A DNA stretch of 64,000 nt from Oryzias latipes (taxonomy: Eukaryota; Chordata; Actinopteri; Beloniformes; Adrianichthyidae), in assembly GCF_002234675.1 (NCBI RefSeq), contig NC_019866.2:20302802-20366801 (forward strand), in the 5' to 3' direction. Below the pieces are notes generated by a model that was not told the origin of the DNA, did not search any database, and worked only from the letters and a program-made list of their open reading frames with translations. Of the stretch, positions 37,521 to 50,900 are shown one piece after another. The translations under genes were made by a program, and so were the position numbers. How positions within the stretch are numbered: position 1 is the stretch's first letter; each line of letters opens with the position of its first letter.

Positions 37521-38329
37521 TGTGCGTCATTACGCATTGTGATGGAGCATTTTATTTCCATCTATTTAATTGCATCTGACAAGCAACAGATGTCGGGAAT
37601 AATCGACGTGGAAATGGGAAATTGTTCAGCGCAAATGTAATTTCTTGTTGCTTTCTGAATGGTCGAGACATACGTTGTTTTATCAAAAATAAAACAAACT
37701 AAAGGCATATGCATGAATACCATAATTCCGTACCTTATGAAGAAATGTTTTACTATGAAAACAACTTTCCCCAGTGGACAATTAATGCATCTCTCTCTCA
37801 TCTCTCTATCTATCCATCTGTCTGTCTGCACCTATCTGCTCCGCCAGACGGACACATTGACGGGAATGTCAGTTTTGTACATTATTTCGTTCCGTTAACT
37901 ATATTATTTATGAGGATGAATTGCACAACATGCCAATATTGCAGAACATATTTCACTTTTCTTTTTGCAAATAAGTGTTCATTTGAATTTCTGTTGTAAT
38001 TTTCGTTTGATTTTTTTTTGTTTGTTTCACTGCTGATCGATCAAACGGGTGTTCGTGTAGGCTGATAATTGTAAGACTTGCTTTGTGAAGTCTTCATGTT
38101 ATTTATGAGAGGCAGTATTGTCATTTTCACTTTTACGTGTTTCTTCCATCTGCCGACGGTGTCGCCGTTTGTCATTTCACCCGTTTTTGTGCGTACGCCT
38201 GGGTCAGAGCTTGCGTGAAGGACCGCACATTTTCCCGTCAAGTTTGCTTTTTATAAATCTCAACTATTGCATAGAGAGTGGCGTACGCCTTCTTTTGTGC
38301 GTACGCAACGTTTATAAATGAGGCCCCTG

Positions 38330-39516
38330 ATCTCTACGGACAAATCGCTTTCCGGATTAAAAAATGGTCTGAAATCAGCTAATTTTAGCTTCATTTTCTA
38401 TATTTCTCCGCAGATCGCTTCCTCTATGGTCGTGGCCATCTCTCGTCTTCCCGGCCTAATTGACCAATGACGGGACGTTTTAGTTGCTTTCGGATGCGTC
38501 GACGGGTCTGATTGGCTCTGTCTGCACCACGTGGTCAGCGTGACTTGCTTCCCTAGAGACCAAAACTGGCGGACCCACGCTAAACTTTCACAAACACATC
38601 TGAAGAGTTTGCGATCAAATTTGTGTTAAAATAATGGCAGGCATCGTCATTATTGAGCGTGGTCACGACCTCAGTTGTGAGAAGACGATAAAAACAAATT
38701 GAAGTGGTCTTGGCTGGAAAAAAAAGATTTTTAAGGTAGTGTAGGTCAAATACTTTTTTGTGTAAAATAATCTCAAAACCACATTTTGAAATAATTTCAA
38801 TTTTAGTTTTGAGTTTCAGTTTTTATTTTGAATACATTTCTTTATCTAATTTTTTTGTATTTCCTAATTACCATGATTTAGTTCAGTATAGTTGACATTA
38901 ATTATAAGTATTTGATGGTTTGGACCCGCACTCCCTTAAAAAATAATGTTTACAATGTTTAGTTTAGTTTGTATGTTTGTTTTGATATTTCCCAGATTAC
39001 TTAGTATTGGTGTTAAAGAATTGATGTATTATGTTATAGAATTATAGTTTAAAGCAGATCCCATATTTTGATGTAATTATAGTTTGAGAAAACAGTGCAA
39101 GTGGAGGTTGTACATCAGTCATTTCTAAAGCAGAAATAATGTATAAATAACTGAGGTATTTTCATAGAATATCATAGTTACTGGTGTTCTTTTTGCCATT
39201 TGGGGCTTTGATGTTACTATATTTTAGCAATTGTATGTTTTGCAGCTTTAAGGAAAAGCGTAGATTGTAGGATTGTGTTACTTTGAGCAATTTTCCAAAT
39301 TCTTTTTTAGTACCAGCAAGTCCTTAATGGAGAGTCAAACTAGGGGTTTGAATGACAAATCATGATGCTCCAATTAGTCTTAGTTTCTTGATAAAGAAGT
39401 GAATAACTAGTTGCCAGAATGCACCAGAATGCATCTAAGACCACGTATTTTTCCAAAATTTCGCTCTGTGCCCGCCATATCGCTCAAAGAAAAGTTCAGG
39501 GATTTTTTCCTTGCCT
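38330..39516. other. interior of the hAT-like element
   Basis: Continues the sequence interrupted by the Harbinger block at 27198. Positions 38400-38600 are CpG-richer. The rest is AT-rich. No intact coding frame recognised. Confidence 0.45.
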
Positions 39517-39929
39517 GACTTTCATCACTGTTAATAAAAGTTGAAAAAGTGAACGTTTTGATCGCAGAAGCCTGAAGCGAACATGTTTGCATGCTTGAAC
39601 GAGGGCTTTGAACATGTTGAGGGCGCTGTGAACATAACTTTTGGGGAAAAGCTGCCACAGATGCGTATTATAGCCATTTTGTTAAAAATATATATTTTTT
39701 GTGTACACAATGAAATAAAATCTTTTGTAACTATCAGGTGTTTATGTTTACCAAAGGCAGTTCCTTTTTAGCTAATGTGTTTTTATTTGCTTCAACTAAA
39801 TTCTTTCCTTTAGTTAAACTTAGTTTTGCAGAATCTCTGCTCTGCTTCTAAACTCGGAATAAGGGAAACGTAACATGAAGTTTGAGCTGCCATTGTGTTT
39901 GTCCAGCCTGGTTTATTAGTACTATTACT

Positions 39930-40435
39930 AGAAAAGTAAAAAGTAAGAACTTATGTACACTATTACGACATAACATATGTTATGCCTAATAATAAAATTA
40001 AATAAAGTAAAAACACAGACTATACAGACGAGCTATGGATGTATGATTACCGGTTTGTACATGCATATTTAAACTGTGACATTGTACAATCTCACAGCTG
40101 TTGGGATGAATGACCTGCGGAACCGTTCCTTCCTGCATGGGGGGTGTAACAGTCTGCCACTGAAAGAGCTCTTCAGTGCCTCCACTGTCTCATGTAGTGG
40201 GTGAGAGGTGTTGTCCATGATGGATGTTGACCTAGCCAACATCCTCCCTTCACCCACTTCCTCCACAAAGTCCAGTGGGCAGCCCAGGACAGAACTGGCC
40301 CTCCTGACCAGCTTGTTAAGTCTCTTCCTGTCCCGGTCAGTGCTGCCTGCTCCCCAACAGGCCACGGCATAGTGGATAACAGAGGCCACCACATAGTCAA
40401 AAAATGTCCTTAAGAGAGGCCTGCACACTCCAAAG
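39930..40435 (-). mobile_element. LINE reverse-transcriptase C-terminal fragment (Rex1/L2-like)
   Basis: The 119-codon minus frame 40069-40428 reads LLRTFFDYVVASVIHYAVACWG, then DRDRKRLNKLVRRASSVLG, ASTS-like and RLLHPPCRKERFRRSFIPTA, the familiar region after the reverse-transcriptase domain of fish non-LTR elements. The 5' truncation is at about 40435. The AT-rich 3' side lies toward 39950. Confidence 0.7.
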
Positions 40436-40987
40436 GACGTGAATGTAGTTGATATTTTTTAATTTACGATTTACATGTGAGGAAATCAGCAGTACTGTAA
40501 TACATTTATTTATCAAAAAGGCATTATTAAAAAACAGAATGAAATTTTACTACATACAGCTTTAGAGTTTTTCTATTAAGGTGAAAATCGATTTTATGAT
40601 CGTTCTGTTTTTGACCAGCAGATGTCCACATTGTTCTTTTTTTCAGAGGATTTTTTTTTTCTGTGTAGAAACAAAAATTTGACTAATCGAAGAAATGCCT
40701 AAATCCAGAAGGAAATGCAAAGAAACCCCATTTGACACAATGAGCTGGATGTTTTACTCGCTGGATGCCAGTAAATGAGTCCATCTCAAATGGATTAACA
40801 TTTTTAGCCATCAGAACCACCAGAATGAAAGATGCATGATAAGCTGCTCATTCCATCAATAAAAGTTAGATAAATTATATTCAAATGAAACATAACCGTC
40901 GATTCAGTAAACATTAAATATGAGCCTTTTGCCTGTTTGCCAAAATTTCCAGACCCTTGCTTTTGGACACTTCAGCTTCTTCTATGA

Positions 40988-41002
40988 CAGCGCCATCTAG
41001 TG
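40988..41002 (-). promoter_or_regulatory. candidate CTCF-type site
   Basis: Plus strand CAGCGCCATCTAGTG, inverse CACTAGATGGCGCTG, close to the CTCF core. Motif match only. Confidence 0.4.
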
Positions 41003-41383
41003 TAAAAACACAGCAGTGCAGAGAAGAGTTTCTATAATGAAACAGATTCACATTCCACAAGTTTTTGAGAAAAACTTTGAAAAAAAGTCCTGAAAGATGA
41101 AGAAAGCAGAGCAAGAGCCAAACTCAGTATCACATTATCATTCTGCATTTGAAGAATTCCTTCAGGAAGACGAGGCTTTGGCATTTGAACAGAATGAATC
41201 AAGTTCCAGGACATGTTGCGTTTATTTTTAGAGTACATTTACAGAAAAGACATGCTCGGGCAGTTCACCTAAAGTGTGCTGCTCATTGCAAGCATAAGAT
41301 TTTCCAACATAGAAACGTAAGATTGTTTTTTTTTTATGTTAAAGCAGCCCTATGAAACCAAGTAGTTCTATTTTAAAGTTACA

Positions 41384-41614
41384 CATGCTCATAGACACAG
41401 AGACACAAGCACGCAGATGAAAAAATACATGCGCCAAGAAATAGACACACCTTTGCAGACGCACACAACCCACTTGCACGCAAAGACCCACAGACACACA
41501 TGCACATACACACATGCAAAGACACATACAGTCAAATGTGCATGCAGAGACACACAAACAATATACAGAAGCACATGAAAATACATATCTGCATTCACAG
41601 ACACACACACACAC
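41384..41614. repeat. degenerate (CA)-rich tandem repeat, copy 1
   Basis: Imperfect ACACA/GCACAC/AGACACA units over about 230 bp ending in a pure (AC)n run. Long frames in it are compositional artefacts. A related array is at 45373-45713. Confidence 0.85.
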
Positions 41615-42400
41615 ACACATGTTAGTTCAGCTACAAGTTGAGAAAATAAGCCAGCCAAGTGAAGTTTCCACCTTTTTCTTTAATATTTATAACTCCTAGA
41701 AGCAGAAAGTTTCCTGCAAAGCATCTGCAAAGAAAACCCAGGCACACTTTACTCTGTTGAAAAAGAAGGAACTAATCAGATGCATCAGAGCTCAAAACTT
41801 GCAGAGCAACACATTTACATCATTTACTGAAAAACTTCAAGAAACCAGTTCAAGTAATGACCTTGAAGACAGTCCTGACACAAGTATGCAGACATCACAA
41901 AGAGATTCAAGTCAAGAAATCCAGAATTCTTGGAGCAGAACTGCAAACGGTAAACGCCAGAGGAAACTTTTTTCAAAGAGAAAGTAGAGCACAGAAAAAC
42001 TTTGTAACACAACCTAAAGTTTTTGTTACCACACCTTAATCCACCAAATGGTTCCTGAGCACAACTGTGTCTGCAGTTCACTGCTCCCCCAGGGGATGGG
42101 TCCAATGCGGAGAACAAATTTTATACACCTATGTGTGTGACAGATAGTGGGACTTTGACTTTAACTTTAACCTAGAACTGCTGCTTTGCACTCTAGTGAG
42201 AATTCTGCAGCACACTCCATCATGGGAAACAGTTGGTCCTGCATACTACACTTTATTTCATACATAAGACACCCAATCTCATGGTGCAATAAGGAAAACA
42301 CACATACAAAATCCAAAACACAGCAGGTAATTGACACACCTCAAACACACACTGGAAACCATTTACTTACTAAATCAAACACCAATCAGCCAGTAAAAAT
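41615..42400. repeat. segmental duplication, copy 1 (left of the phafin gene)
   Basis: 41615-42035 matches 45839-46250 with few differences, then 42198-42260 matches 46280-46342 and 42366-42400 matches 46343-46377. Copy 1 carries an extra repeat (about 42046-42180) and about 100 bp (42262-42365) missing from copy 2. A frame ending SWSRTANGKRQRKLFSKRK (stop at about 41987) is kept in both copies. Confidence 0.8.
42040..42180. mobile_element. widespread fish repeat inserted in duplication copy 1
   Basis: CTGCTCCCCCAGGGGATGGG followed by a TGTGTGACAGATAGTGGGAC and (ACTTTA)-like tail. The same family lies inverted at 55231-55480. Its absence from duplication copy 2 marks it as an insertion. Confidence 0.55.
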
Positions 42401-42409
42401 AAAACTTAG

Positions 42410-43130
42410 TTAAGCCATTATAAAAACGTTGCAAGCATTGATTCTGGGAGAGGGAGAGGATGAGGAAGAAGAGGACAAGGTCATGTTTGAAGAGGCCATG
42501 TATGAACCTCTATTTCAGATGATATTAGAGTCATTTTGGTGGACTATATCAAAAAACTATAGGCTGCATTTGAGATATCTGAGCAGAGAGTCTACACACA
42601 TCTAGACCACTTCACAGTTACTAAATTACTGCATCTGGACAGGGTGCTGTAGGGTACTGATGCTCCTTTGTAGCCAAAGTGGTTTCTTCTGTAAAACATA
42701 CCATGATTACTTATGTTGAGATGTTTCAGTACAGTAAATGAAGCAGTATGTACACTAAAGTACTGTAAGAATCTCTATAAAGGAATTTTATTCAGCTTGG
42801 AGATGGCATCAATATGACCGCTAACCACATGGCTCATCTGCAGGCAATGGAACGACCCAAGCAGACAGCCAAACCCGCACAATTGTCATGATGTTCAGTG
42901 TTTACACTATTGTTCTTTTTTTTTGTTTGTTTGCTTTTTCTTATTTTTTTTGCAAAATCTGAATTGTACAGCTATGTACAGTGATACAATGTACAGTATT
43001 TAAGGGCATATTTGCCTTTTTGGTTGTTTGAAGTCTGCAGTATTTTATATAAAGTAGACTATGATCTGAAACACTGTATACAAACAATGGATGTATGAGT
43101 CATTTTACCATTAGAGTTACATTTTGAGGC
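42410..43130. other. intergenic, nothing recognised
   Basis: AT-rich. No motif-bearing frame or element end seen. Confidence 0.45.
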
Positions 43131-43159
43131 TTGCATAGTCAGTCAGAGTTTCAATTGAT

Positions 43160-43320
43160 GTGAATAATGTACATTCAATGGCAACATTATTAGGACCACC
43201 TGTCCAACTGCTCATTAATGCAAAGTTCTAATCAGCCAATCAAATGGCAGCAACTTAATGCATTTAAGCATGTAGACATGGTCAAGATGATCTGCTGCAG
43301 TTAATCAATAAGGAGCTTCA
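43160..43320 (+). mobile_element. Tc1-like transposon 5' end remnant
   Basis: CAATGGCAACATTATTAGGA and AATCAGCCAATCAAATGGCA, then CATGTAGACATGGTCAAGA, match the order at the 5' end of a common fish Tc1-like family. It breaks off at about 43320, where a hAT MITE scrap (43322-43390) begins. Confidence 0.55.
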
Positions 43321-43399
43321 ATGGCAGGTTGGTTGGAATACATGTAGGACACCAACCATCGAGGCCTGGATTTGGGCACCTCTGATCTAGGGGAAGGAA

Positions 43400-44180
43400 A
43401 ACCCTGATTATTAAACCTCCACTGCCTTGCGGCTACATTCTTCCAATGGAAAAGGCTTAGGAGTAAACCTTGAGAAAAATCCGGAGTCGGAGTCCCAAAA
43501 GCAGTTTGACGCTACTTGCAGCCTCGCTAGGGCAACTCCTGCGACGGTGCCAATGCCAATCGACTATAGAATCAACGATTCTATTGTTTTATAACTTGGT
43601 TGTTTGGGGGGGGGAAAGCAAACAATTTGGAAAATCAGGAAGTCATTTTTATATTTGACGAATAAAAAGTATTTCATATTTTATTTTTAAACAAAAATGA
43701 AAAAATTATAATCTGATAAAACTTTGTTTTGAAAATGGGTTGAAAAGCAGAAGATTAGTGACAGAATAATTACATAATAATTCAAACAACAAAGTAGAAA
43801 GTGATACAATCTGAGAAAATACACCAGATATGAAAAAATACTGGAATATAAAAAAACATACACACATAATTTCATTTTGTTTCTTTTCAAGGATTTACAT
43901 CATTCCTTCTATTTTTATATGCTTTGTATCATCTGATTATTTGTCTTTAAGATCTTTTATGCTTTTTCTTCTTAGCTCCTCCCACCAATACGTTCATGTT
44001 GATTCATAGAGAAGGAAATACAGTAATGGCATTTTACATAACCAAAGGCTTCATTATTAATGTTATGTAATACACATGTAATCACAGTAAGTAAAGTCCT
44101 GCATCTTAATGTTTATCATTAATCTTTGTGCAATTCACGCATTTCTTCTAAGCTCCTCCCACCAAAGTGCAGGATTCACT
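43400..44180. other. 3' flank of the phafin gene
   Basis: AT-rich. A minus-strand AATAAA lies at about 43680. CTCCTCCCACCAA occurs twice (about 43977 and 44154), a short local duplication. Confidence 0.45.
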
Positions 44181-44189
44181 AAAAAAGTT

Positions 44190-45169
<980 letters not shown>

Positions 45170-45372
45170 CTATGTGTTGGATTTCAAATTTCCCTGAAGC
45201 TGTGAAGCTACAAGAGTTTGAACCAACAAAGTGAATGAATGAAGATTTTTCTGAGATTAAAAGCTCAGATCATTAAGAACATTTCCAAGCAAGTTTTCAA
45301 AACAATTTCTAAACGTATGGAGCCATAAATAAAACGTTTATTCTCCAGCAGACTTTCATTGAATCATGTATA

Positions 45373-45713
45373 TGCATAAACACACACAGACTTGCACAGG
45401 AACGTGCACAGACAGAAACACACACATACTTAGATGCAAAGTCACACATTCATAGACACAAACACACGCACACAAAGACACAAGCATGCAGATGAAAAAA
45501 TACATGCCCATAGAAACAGACACACACATGCAGACACACTTGCACGCAAAGACCCACATGCACGCACAGACACACAGTCAAATATACAGACACACGCACA
45601 CAATGCACACTCACACATGCAAAGACACACTTGCACAGACATTGTCACACATTCAAAGACATACACATGCACAGGCACGCTAACATTCACACACACTAAC
45701 ACACACTTTCAGC
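45373..45713. repeat. degenerate (CA)-rich tandem repeat, copy 2
   Basis: Same imperfect ACACA/GCACAC composition as 41384-41614, just upstream of duplication copy 2, as copy 1 precedes its own duplicate. Confidence 0.85.
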
Positions 45714-45838
45714 TACTCCGTTTTGTTTGGAGTCTGAATTTTCACACATCTGCACACATCTGTTGTCAGGCTTTAACAAACGTTTCTACTGCAAACACTC
45801 TGTGTTCCTTCTGAAAAAAAGATCTCTAATGAATAAAG

Positions 45839-46380
45839 GAGATGTTAGTTCAGCTACAAGTTGAGAAAATAAGCCAGACAAGTGAAGGCTTCACCTTTTT
45901 GTTTAATATTTATAACTCCTAGAAGCAGAAAGTTTCCTGCCAAGCATCTGCAAAGAAAACTCAGACACACTTTACTATGTTGAATAAGAAGGAATCAGAT
46001 GCATCAGAGCTCAAAACTTGAAGAGCAACACATTTACATCATTTACTGAAAAACTCCAAGAAACCAGTTCAAGTAATGACCTTGAAGACAGTCCTGACAC
46101 AAGTATGCAGACATCACAAACAGATTCAAGTCAAGAAATCCAGAATTCTTGGAGCAGAACTGCAAGCGGTAAACGCCAGAGGAAACTTTTTTCAAAGAGA
46201 AAGTAGAGCACAGAAAAACTTTGTTACACAACTTAAAGCTTTTGTTACCACACCTCAAATACAGGTTCCCACTCTAGTGACAATTCAGCAGCACACTCCA
46301 TCATGGGAAACAGTTGGTCCTGCATACTACACTTTATTATATACTTACTAAATCAAACATCAACCAGCCAGCAAAAAAAC
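45839..46380. repeat. segmental duplication, copy 2 (right of the phafin gene)
   Basis: Direct-orientation partner of 41615-42400. Keeps the frame ending SWSRTASGKRQRKLFSKRK (stop at about 46206), lacks the inserted repeat of copy 1, and has a ~100-bp deletion. Confidence 0.8.
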
Positions 46381-46479
46381 AGTAGTCAAATGGACTACAG
46401 CAGCAGAAGACCACACCGGGTGCCACTCCTGTCTACAAAAAACAGGAGACTACGGCTACAATTTACACAGGCCTAATAA

Positions 46480-47095
46480 AACTGAACAATAGAATATTGG
46501 AAAAATGTATTTTTTTGTATTTTGTAGAATTTGCCATCAACAACGTGAAAGCGTGGATCCATCCTGCCTTGTATCAACGGTTCAGGTTTGTGGTAGTGGT
46601 ATAATGGTGTGGAGGTTTTTTTCTTGACACACTCTGGGCCTCTTTTGTACCAATAGACCATTGGTAATAAAGCCACAGCTTACCTGAGTATAGTTGCTGA
46701 CTATGTCCATCCCTTTATGAATACAGTGAACCATTTTCTGATGGCTACTTCCAGCAGGATAAAGCACCATGTCATAAAGCTGGAATCGTCTCAGACTGGT
46801 TTGTTGAACATGACAATGAGTTCACTGTACTCAAATGTCCTCCACAGTCACCAGATCTCAACCCAATAGAGAACCTCTGGGATGTGGTGGAACGGGAGAT
46901 TGGCATCATGGATGTACAGACAAATCTGCAGCAACTGTGTGATGCTATCATGTCCATGTGGACCGAACGAGGGTTAAAGAATGTGTCCAGTACCTTGTTG
47001 AATTTCTGCCAACAAGGATTAAGGCAGTTCTGAAGGTAAAAGGGGGGTCCAACCCAGCAAGGTGGACCTAAAAAAGTGTCCAGTACGTGTATTTT
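46480..47095 (+). mobile_element. Tc1-like transposase 3' half, decayed
   Basis: Plus-strand frame pieces read QDKAPCHKAG, then PPQSPDLNPIENLWDVVER, with further helices ending in a stop at about 47032. After the stop come GGTCCAACCC and GGTGGACCTAAAAAAGTG, the usual 3' terminus of this family. The first half of the gene is missing or unreadable. Confidence 0.65.
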
Positions 47096-47109
47096 CCAGT
47101 GTCAGACCA

Positions 47110-47910
47110 CGTTTACTTACGTATGTGTGGAGTTTTGGCACAATGAGCAAGGTTTAGCCAAACAAGTAACTGGCAAAAACTGTAAAACTTTGATCAAATC
47201 TGTTCTGGTGTAAGACAATGTCAACAAACTGTCACCAGTAATGCAGGAGAACCGGGAAGTGATCAGACTTGCTACACGTTTTTCAAAACAAGGAGGATGC
47301 AGGAAAACAAAAAAGTTTTGCTGATTGTCAGAGTCAGGGAAACACCCAAACCCCAAACCTGCAAATATGTTCAGATTCACCCAAAAATAAACAAAATAAC
47401 GTAAAAAAAATGTTAAGATATTTTAGTTTAATTTAACCTAAAAAAATTGATTTTTCTAAATGGGACAAAGGCAATAAAAAAAAAAAAAGCAGCCGAATTA
47501 AAGTAGGTTGACTTTGCTGCTGTGATAAACAGCTTTAGTAGAGGAATGTTTGATTGTGTGACAAGTCACATCAAGATTTGGCCTAATTCCAGCTTGCTAT
47601 AAGCTGTTTCAGTGTTTGAACTTCAAGAAGAGAAGAGTTGATCTCTCTTTCGTCCACAAACTCATAAGCTGATTAAACTCTGAGATATATTAGTCTTTAG
47701 CAGACAGATGGATTGTTTCTAAGCTCAGCTCCTGGTGTTTCTCTGGTCTGCATAAAAACTGACATTCACTGTCATGAGACTGTGTTTTCTTCTAAACAAC
47801 TCAACAAATAACTCTGCCAGTTTGGAAAAAAATGTAGAATTTCTGCAGCTGAATACAGCAGAAATGATTTATTACTGGGTTCTTTGAGAGAGGTTTTGGC
47901 TCAGCTTGAA
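47110..47910. other. upstream region of the small secreted-protein gene
   Basis: No coding frame recognised. A poly(A) run lies at about 47476-47488. Confidence 0.4.
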
Positions 47911-47915
47911 CAAAG

Positions 47916-50900
47916 ATGTTTCTTCACTTCCTGGAACTCTGGGCTGCTGTTACACTTGTTTCTCTATGCACTCACTCTGAACCAAAAGGTAAGTCGTCTG
48001 CTTCCTTCTTAGGGTGTAGATTGGGGATACGGACATGATCCAAGGCGGAATCCAAATTCTTCCTGTACCTGTTAGACATGTCCCTACCCCTACATTGAGT
48101 CCTCCAAAAGGATTGTTATACAAAAATAGTGTCTTCTAATGTCAGATCGGGACAGTTCCATTTCTCCTTCACGGCGTGACTCGGATTACCCTTCCTCACG
48201 GCGGAGGGCTTTGTATCCTTGTGTTTCCCCCTTTTTTGAAGGGTTTCACCCTCAAAACACTATTTTGGACACCCCTATCCCTCAAATTCCCTTCCAATTA
48301 AAGGGGTAGGGAAGAATTGGGATACGGGCTTATAGAAGCTCACAGATATAAACCTTTATTTCACCAGGCAAAGCACTAAGAACAATTTATTTTTTACAAT
48401 GTTGGCCTGATATTCATTTGGCTCCAGAATGTCTTGATAGTCTGAGATTTCATTGAACCTGCTTATATTTGACTGACAGCTAAAGCAGTGTAGCTTCCTC
48501 CATGTCTCATTTTATTCTTCATTTCTGGTCTCTCAAAAAAGAGCAAATAGCCAAAAAAGCTGCAGATTTTCATCAAACAGCATTGTCCCAGAAGCTTCCA
48601 CGTGCATTATGGGAAATTCTAGCTCATTTGTCTTCTCTAACAACAGTGGTATCCTCCTCAGGGGGATTATTTGGGTCAAATTTGGCTCCAATACATTGAT
48701 CTTAAAGTACTTTAATGTCTTGTGGGCTCTTTGGTCATCAACGCGCCTCCTCAATTTGTCATCTGTTTGAATCCTTTAGCCGCGTCCACAGATATGTTCT
48801 TTTATCCCGGGAACCTGAAACTTCAGAATAAATGCAGCTGCAGTCGCAGGAAGATCAAGTGGCTTGGAGATGATCCGGTAGTTTTAGGATTTTCTTTCTC
48901 TCCTTCTGTTTCTATTGTCCATTTTCAGTGTGATACATACTGTTTCATTAATTATTTTTTTTTGTTTTATTGAAAAATATTTTAGAAAACCAAATGTCGG
49001 ATTTTAATTGATTTAGTTGTTGTTGGCTATGTCTTTTTGCCAAATGTGACAATGCTTGGGTTTTACTTTTACTGGCAGAGGAATCCCCCACAAGCTGACG
49101 GTAATGAAAAGCACAAAAGCAGGAAACCGGTTTGGGCAGGATCAGAGATGCAGGTTAAAACTCTCCAACAGATGGGAAGAAAAGAAGCTGCAAGCCAAGC
49201 AGGTGAGTCACAGTTTATAGGTAAGTGGCAGCCTGCCACACAAGAATCGAACACATCTACATCAGACAGACTGGAAAGGTGAACCGTTTTGACTGAGAGA
49301 GAAGGAAGGAACAACACAGAATTTGGTTTCTAACAAGGTTTAATACAAAGCTTTTTTCTTTAACTTCAAAAACCAAGTCCCTCTTATTGGAGGGGTTAAG
49401 TTCAGACAAGCAAACAAAGCTTTTTGTCTGCTTTATTAAAAAAAAAATCAAACTTGGAGAATCTGCGTTTAAAGCAACTCAGTTAAAAAAAAACTAAACT
49501 GGTAATGGACCACAAATCTCTCCACACTTTGCATTGTGGATTGATTTTGCCATATTTTCCTATTACCAGTAAATAAATTAAACTTCTTTTTTTAATTTAC
49601 TTTTATTTATCCCACAATGGGGAAATTGTTCTCTGAACAGCACTAAGAAAGGTGTGAAGAAGCAATTCTTCTGTTGTGACAAATTTGCAATTAAAAAACA
49701 AGGTTCATAGATGTAGTTTGTTCTAGATGCAGTTATGAAGTGGTTCTGCAAGTTATGTTACTTAGTTATTATAATAGTTAAGTGTGCAGTATAATGTGAA
49801 TATAATATAGTTACAATAGTTAAAAGTTACTTATTTTGTTCTTCTAAAGCTGAGTTTGATCTGTAATGTTCATCATAGTTACTCTTCAACTGTGAGAAAC
49901 AGAATTTTAAAAAAGAATTCAGAGTTTTAGATTGATTTGTTTTTTAAGAATCCTTTGGTGTAATGGTGCAGAAAATAATTGTTTGGTCAATAACAAAAGT
50001 TTACCTCAGTGCTTTAATGTAACATTGGTTGTCAATGCCAGAGGTCAAAGGTCTTTACCTGGTTTGCACTAAAGCTGGTATTTTGGTCCATTCTTCTATG
50101 CAGATCTTCTCTAGAGCTGTTATGTTTTGGGGCTGTTGCTGGAAAACACTAACTTTCAACTTCGTTCACAGATTCTCTATTGGACTGAGGTACAGAGACT
50201 GGCTAGATCACTTCAGGAACCTTGAATTATTTTTACGTTGCTACCTCTTTGATGCCGGGCGATGTGTTTGGGATTGTTGTCATGCTGGAAGATCCAGCCC
50301 TGGTTCATCCTCAGTGCTCACACTGGTGAAAGGAGGTTTTAGACACAAATCTCATCATACATGCAGAAAAGTAACCTCAAAGCATTATACTTCCACCTCC
50401 ATGTTTCACAATGGGCATGATGTTCTTAATAACTCAACATTCTTTCCCCGATTGGTGTTTATACCAAAGCTTTTGGTTTCATCTGACCACATAACATTCT
50501 ACCAGCCCTCCTCTGGATATTCCAGATGGTCTCTGGAGAACTTTAGACGGGTCTGGACATGTACTGTCTTAAGCAGGTGGACCTTTGGAGCTTTGCAGGA
50601 TTTGATGATGATATAGTGTGTTACTATAGTAACCTTTGTTACTGTGGTCCAGCTCTCTTCAGGTCAATGACCAGTTCATATGTGTAGCTCTTGGATTTTC
50701 CCCACCGTTTGTTCCCCACCAGGTGAGATGTTGGGTTGGAGCTCTAGGAGGAGGGAGATCCAATATTTGATCTCTTTTCATAAAGCTGCTTGATTATGTA
50801 AATTGGTTCATCCTAGTCTTGTTCAGGTGACTATGTTGTCCCTGGTGTACTTTGACAGCTCTTTGGTCTTGGTGGACAATTTGCAGTCTGACTGTTTAAG

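Larger units (their letters stand above)
29599..38326. mobile_element. PIF/Harbinger-type element 3, expanded by a satellite array
   Basis: Left end at 29599 (GGGCCTCATTTATAAAACTT) and right end at 38326, with CTG at 29596-29598 and 38327-38329. Left part: degenerate Myb-like gene. Right part: the element's 5' transposase region and start codon. Between them lies the 167-bp satellite (about 30630-37459). About 8.7 kb against 1.5 kb for element 2. Confidence 0.7.
27117..39530. mobile_element. hAT-like element hosting the Harbinger/satellite complex
   Basis: CAGTGATGAAAGTC at 27117-27130 is repeated exactly as its inverse complement at 39517-39530. The flanks are TTAAT on both sides (27112-27116 and 39531-39535). 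Terminal CAG is typical of hAT ends, but the matching flank is five bases, not the usual eight. Removing the inserted Harbinger block (27199-38329) leaves about 1.28 kb. No transposase is recognised in that remainder, so it would be non-autonomous. Confidence 0.55.

Noticed and set aside
41389..41658. Cys/Val-rich frames over the CA arrays (also 45356-45814)
   Set aside because: Translated simple repeats, with no start context or partner exons.
50029..50616. 195-codon plus-strand frame
   Set aside because: Antisense to a Tc1-like transposase remnant. No motif in its own frame.
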